This document shows positions 34,068 through 36,902 of a stretch of DNA of 36,902 bases, one piece after another. Both the position numbers and the translations under genes were made by a program. Each line of letters opens with the position of its first letter. The stretch's first letter is position 1. The notes under the pieces are model-generated. The model saw nothing but the letters and a program-made list of their open reading frames with translations, was not told where the DNA came from and ran no database searches. Source of the DNA: Chloroflexi bacterium HGW-Chloroflexi-2 (GTDB taxonomy: Bacteria; Chloroflexota; Anaerolineae; Anaerolineales; Anaerolineaceae); contig PHBY01000024.1 of the NCBI GenBank assembly GCA_002840735.1, forward strand, positions 1 to 36,902, written 5' to 3'.

Positions 34068-34295
34068 TTATCTATGGGTGTTTGCGTGATCTGAATGATC
34101 AGGGGCAGCATAATCTCTATATGACTCATTGATGTGTTCAGACCATGCTGGTTGATCAATCCATCTTTCGTTGTAATCTGTATACCCATTTTGCCACTCA
34201 GATGATTGTCGAGAATATAATGACTTAGCAATTCTAGAGATTGTTTTAAGGCGAATATCATTAATATTTTTTACAGAAAAAATCGAAATTCCCAT
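34068..34295 (-). CDS. RiPP precursor peptide A with nine aromatic-X-Asn/Asp/Glu triads
   Basis: A 75-residue peptide. AAAGGA lies about eight bases before ATG 34295. The leader (about residues 1-33) is basic and helical (MGISIFSVKNINDIRLKTIS...). The last 42 residues contain nine three-residue units beginning with Trp, Tyr or His and ending with Asn, Asp or Glu: WQN (34), YTD (38), YNE (41), WID (45), WSE (51), HIN (54), YRD (59), HSD (67), HAN (70). Of all aromatic or His residues in this part only Tyr62 and His74 fall outside such a unit. This is the pattern of three-residue cyclophane substrates. The gene is first in the locus and is followed within 10 bases by maturase A. An alternative frame (34061-34261) has no such pattern. 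Confidence 0.82.
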   Translation of the reverse strand: MGISIFSVKNINDIRLKTISRIAKSLYSRQSSEWQNGYTDYNERWIDQPAWSEHINESYRDYAAPDHSDHANTHR

Positions 34296-34350
34296 ATTTA
34301 AATCCTTTCTTACTTATAGAATAATTATTGTTTCAAAAAATTCTTTTTAC

Positions 34351-34362
34351 GTAATATATTAC
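34351..34362. promoter_or_regulatory. 12-bp palindrome upstream of the RiPP locus
   Basis: GTAATATATTAC is a perfect palindrome centred about 60 bases before the precursor A start codon, in the AT-rich region where its promoter should lie. It may be an operator for the peptide locus. No regulator gene is seen nearby, and I could not define -35 and -10 boxes with confidence. Confidence 0.4.
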
Positions 34363-34494
34363 ATTGATATAAAACAAAAAACAATAGTTTTTCTTCTTTA
34401 ATTTTAGAAGGCATAATTTTTATTACGATTTTAAATCTAGTGAAATGTTATATACATATACCTCATTCCTATGTTTCTTTTTAATACTTAGCCC

Positions 34495-34604
34495 TGTGCT
34501 GGACAACCTGCATCATTCCTCTGAGAATGTTCAGCACATAATTTAATATTTTTTTTCCTTTCGATCGGGGTGAGACGTAAAGGCTTCAAGCGGTATCTCA
34601 CACA
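34495..34604. repeat. Modules H1-H2, copy e
   Basis: H1: TGTGCTGGACA (34495-34505) pairs with the 3' arm TGTTCAGCACA (34528-34538) with one wobble around a loop containing CATTCCTC. H2: CCTTTCGATCGGGG, then GTGAGA (34570-34575) paired with TCTCAC (34596-34601). In copies a and b the H2 stem is GCTGGA/TCCAGC, so both arms have changed together. Confidence 0.7.
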
Positions 34605-34665
34605 GTTCCTTACCCTGCCGGCACCCTGGTGGATTCGTACCCCATCGATCTGTTCCCTCCAGTGA

Positions 34666-34830
34666 GGGGCAAATCGTGTTTTACTCATAAAAATGTAAAA
34701 CACCATTTGCCCCACCTTAACCCCGGCCGCAGAGAAAGCGCGCCAAAACAACAGCAGATCGTTTTATTGCCTGTCCCACAAAAAGCGTGTGGGGCAGGAC
34801 AAAAAACGCCTGCAGGTTGTTATCGCGCGC
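34666..34830. repeat. Structured repeat modules S3-S4, copy C
   Basis: S3: GGGGCAAATCGTGTTTTAC, a 10-base loop, then GTAAAACACCATTTGCCCC, perfectly paired in the GTGTTTTAC/GTAAAACAC part. S4: GCAGAGAAAGCGCGCCAAAA and CAAC pair with GGTTGTTATCGCGCGC, enclosing a hairpin CCTGTCCCACA-AAAAGCG-TGTGGGGCAGG. Compared with copy B, the S4 outer pair has changed from CGGC/GTCG to CAAC/GTTG on both sides. Confidence 0.8.
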
Positions 34831-34996
34831 GAATCCCCGTCGTTCTGTTCCCTTCGATGGATTTGGTACGCATAGAATTTTCTGGAAAACATTTCGAATA
34901 GCTTGTCCACGAGCGAGTTGTTCCATGCGATTGCCGCCGCGCGCTAGAAAGCCAGGAAACGACACCTGGCAGGCGCGCGTCTTGTTGGGCGGGTTC

Positions 34997-35085
34997 GAGC
35001 TCCCCGTTCTTTTTGCCATGTTCTTTGTGTTTAAATTTCTATTTTTTTATTCAGGTTTCCTCTGCAAAACGGGTGTGGGGAGCTC
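34997..35085. repeat. H5-like module in the third repeat block
   Basis: GAGCTCCCC (34997-35005) and GGGGAGCTC (35077-35085) are perfect complements, 71 bases apart, preceded by GGGTTC and followed later by AGAAAAAGAATTTTT. In the second block the sequence GGTTCGAGC leads into the 19-bp hairpin and AAAAGAATTTA follows, so this is the corresponding module with a longer loop. Confidence 0.5.
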
Positions 35086-35167
35086 TTCCCCGCTGCCCGA
35101 ATGTTTCCAGAAAATAGAAAAAGAATTTTTACAATTTGATCCCAGGCTATCTTTTCCATTCCGTGTT

Positions 35168-35216
35168 AAGCTGCGGATTGCTCTCTCTCGTTCCTCAAGA
35201 TGGCAATCCGCAGCTT
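35168..35216. repeat. Module H1, copy d
   Basis: AAGCTGCGGATTGC (35168-35181) and GCAATCCGCAGCTT (35203-35216) pair perfectly over 14 bases, with TCTCTCTCGTTCCTCAAGATG as loop. The stem shares little sequence with the other four copies apart from GCTG/CAGC, but the CTCGTTCCTCA loop is kept. The repeated short-ORF module follows, as after copy c. Confidence 0.8.
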
Positions 35217-35413
35217 AATCCCGATCTCCATTGGTCCATAACCTTACCATTCCAATCCATAACCAAATCCAAACAACTACGGCACCCACCACCAATCCCT
35301 AATCCAGATCCATAGCACATCCCATCCCAGCTATCCTTGTGTCTCGATCGATACTTCACCCGAACTTCGCCGGCTGCTTCGTGCCAGTTGTTTTCCCCCC
35401 TGGCGCGTGCCAT
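35195..35413 (-). CDS. Short repeated ORF (72 residues), copy 2
   Basis: Starts MARARGENNWHEAAGEVRVK and continues YRSRHKDSWDGMCYGSGLGI. About 38 residues match copy 1 at 28460-28591; the frames then diverge, copy 1 stopping early while this one runs on through GGGCRSCLDLVMDWNGKVMD into hairpin H1. The true end of the shared protein is uncertain, and the last 25 codons may be fortuitous. AAAGGGGGG lies directly before the ATG. Function unknown. Confidence 0.4.
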   Translation of the reverse strand: MARARGENNWHEAAGEVRVKYRSRHKDSWDGMCYGSGLGIGGGCRSCLDLVMDWNGKVMDQWRSGLSCGLPS

Positions 35414-36902
35414 ACCCCCCTTTCAAAAGCGCGCTCCGGCTGACCACTCCGCTGCCTCCGCGCGCAATAAGGTAAATTTAAACGCTCTTAGGGGGTAAAA
35501 CATTTCCGCGGCGTATTTCGCCTTTGCAGGCGCGCCGCCTGGCACGGCAGCCGTGCTTCTTTGCATCTCCAACGATTCCTTTGCCGGCACCTTTGAAAAG
35601 ACATTTCCAGATCCGACTCTCATGCCAGCACCGTTCCGCACTTCACCTTCCGTCATTCCGTCCTTTGCGGATGGCTCAGCCCTTGCAGCTTACAAAGCGG
35701 AAGTACATCCGCATTGTACCGCGCCCGGACAATTTGCTACTGCGGAAAAGCATCCGCAGTCATCCCGGTATTTGCAAACCCCAACATACAATCCCTTGGG
35801 GTTTGCCAAAACCGGGTAACGCAAATTGGGCGCTAGCTGCTGCAGGCTGGCCACCGCTGCACTCCTCCACTCCTCCAGTGTTCACCGCGTCACTTCTACA
35901 CAGCAAATCGTGGATCATCCATCACCGAGCTCCAAGCCACACCGGCACCCTGGAATGATCCAATACGTGTCTTAGGTCACTCACCAGCCGGATGGGCAGA
36001 CCTCCCCCGCCGTTCCGGACGACGTCGCCCTGCCCACCGGCTTTCGACACTTGCAAACGTGCGCAGAGAACCCGCCGCCACATCTAATCCCGAATTGATC
36101 TCGATTGCAAATTGTCTATATGGTTAAACCCGTTCGCCTGGCCGGACGCTTCCCCCGCAGTTCCTGCATACGTCGCGCCGGCCGACCTCACTTGTCCGCT
36201 TGCAAATAGTCTCCATAATTCACCAGTTCCATTACTGCCATCTCCGCGATCGCAATCACGCCATATCCCATCCAAACCCACATCCGCAAATACGCCGGCC
36301 GACATCCACCACCACAGCCACAGCATATCCTCGACTTATCCGCAGAGTATCCCGACAGCATCCCTTCCCCTACCCGATCTCCATCACCCCCCCGATCCGC
36401 AGTTCACGCAGCTAAGCGTTTCACCTTGCTGCGCTTCTCCCCGCCGGGCGCGAACGCGCCTTAAGACGGCTGTAGGTAGTTTGAAAGAAAAAGAATTGAC
36501 AGTAAACTCATTCCAATTACCAACAGGTTTCTACAAGCGAACAGATGCAGGGCTACTCTTGCTATCGAAGTATATTGTCACCGAATCCCGCCGTTTTCCG
36601 TTTTTATTTTTCAGTATACAGCAGCAAAAAAAAAGACAAGGTGTGGGGGGTATTCGGTTTAACTTAACCGATTTCGTTGACCCAAAGTGTTGATTCACAA
36701 GCATAATTCCGCGCACCCCCCCCAACCTCGCGTCGTTCCTAGCGCCTTTCAGGTGTCTTTTTTTTTGACTTTGCTGTCTGAAAAATTTAAAAAACTCCAA
36801 ACGGCTTTGATTGCAAACGTGACTAAATAATTTAGTGCTTTGGGATAGTAAGCTTTTTTGTTTTATTTCCAGGTTTTCTTAAATCAGAAAAAAAAAAAAA
36901 AA
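35414..36902. other. Gene-free GC-rich terminal region with nested hairpins
   Basis: I see no gene that I would support in these 1.5 kb; the open frames are short, overlap one another and look compositional. The first 400 bases hold several hairpins: GCGGA-AGTACA-TCCGC (35697-35712), CTGCGGA-AAAGCA-TCCGCAG (35740-35759), and a nested structure with outer CCCGGT/ACCGGG and inner GCAAACCCCAA/TTGGGGTTTGC (35764-35816). A CAAATCGTGGATCATCCAT stretch near 35905 recalls module S3. The window ends in a run of 15 A, which may be a sequence end artefact. Confidence 0.6.

Noticed and set aside
34061-34261. 66-codon frame overlapping precursor A
   Set aside because: It lacks a ribosome binding site at its start, has no triad pattern, and ends only because of the same AT-rich junction; the 75-codon frame has AAAGGA and the repeated motif.
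30851-34295. Lanthipeptide, lasso peptide or sactipeptide locus
   Set aside because: No LanB/C/M, lasso cyclase or protease is present and the precursors lack Cys; the aromatic-X-Asn/Asp pattern with SPASM enzymes fits cyclophane formation better.
34488-35019. Minus-strand frames through S3-S4 copy C
   Set aside because: The corresponding frame in copy B is shifted because the inner hairpin differs in length by a number of bases not divisible by three, so the reading frame is not conserved.
26731-35428. Integron cassette array with attC sites
   Set aside because: The hairpins are repeated next to small genes, but the GTTRRRY/RYYYAAC ends of attC sites are missing and no integrase is present in the window.
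36112-36693. 193-codon plus-strand frame near the window end
   Set aside because: Its translation is low-complexity Pro/Ser/His, no ribosome binding site fits, and other frames over the same DNA look alike.
1-36902. tRNA or rRNA genes and a phage attachment site
   Set aside because: I looked for a cloverleaf or rRNA-like stretch at the module borders and saw none by eye; a covariance scan could still find one.
36888-36902. Terminal run of A as a biological feature
   Set aside because: It lies exactly at the window end and is most simply a homopolymer at a sequence end; longer reads across it would decide.

Overview
The window looks like an accessory-rich stretch of an anaerobic bacterial chromosome. 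My best guess is Chloroflexota (Anaerolineae-like). This rests mainly on the 'FLPLVMR' segment followed by a Thr/Pro linker in the secreted lamin-tail protein, a style I associate with that group; it is an inference from style, not proof. Base composition changes sharply along the window: the phage module (0.1-6.8 kb) and the hairpin-rich blocks (26.7-28.6 and 34.5-36.5 kb) are GC-rich, while the transport operon and above all the peptide-maturation locus (29-34.4 kb) are AT-rich. This suggests several independent acquisitions.

Layout. (1) 0.1-6.8 kb, minus strand: a phage head and packaging module (small terminase-like protein, two small proteins, large terminase, portal, a fused protease-scaffold-capsid protein, a holin-like protein), bordered by tandem 7-bp repeats. 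No tail genes are visible. (2) 7.3-17.1 kb, minus strand: a catabolic locus with a GntR/FCD regulator, a class V aminotransferase, a branched-chain-amino-acid-type ABC transporter (livK, livH, livM, livG, livF), an M19-type dipeptidase and an FAD-dependent oxidoreductase. A sigma70-like promoter followed by a perfect 19-bp palindrome lies before the regulator. Two hairpins with the same C-rich loop border this block. (3) 17.4-24.3 kb, minus strand: a complete type I restriction-modification operon in the order hsdM-hsdS-hsdR. (4) 24.8-26.7 kb, plus strand: a small protein gene, a HEPN-like + NTF2-like two-domain protein, and a broken second copy of the end of the small gene. (5) 26.7-28.7 and 34.5-36 kb: non-coding or sparsely coding DNA made of a family of structured modules in a conserved order. 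Stems change in a compensated way while loops are kept. One module contains a short ORF repeated at two loci with mostly synonymous changes. (6) 29.1-34.3 kb, minus strand: a RiPP locus with two radical SAM/SPASM maturases, each next to its own small precursor gene, plus an unknown protein and two SAM-dependent methyltransferases.

The most exciting system is the RiPP locus. The first precursor (34068-34295) carries nine aromatic/His-X-Asn/Asp/Glu triads in its last 42 residues, the pattern expected of substrates for three-residue cyclophane (triceptide) maturases. The second precursor (30851-31030, only 59 codons) ends in His-X-Asn and Phe-X-Asp triads and follows a maturase with FxsB/Xye-like C-terminal motifs. 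The second strongest is the modular hairpin repeat family flanking this locus, seen at three places with the same module order.
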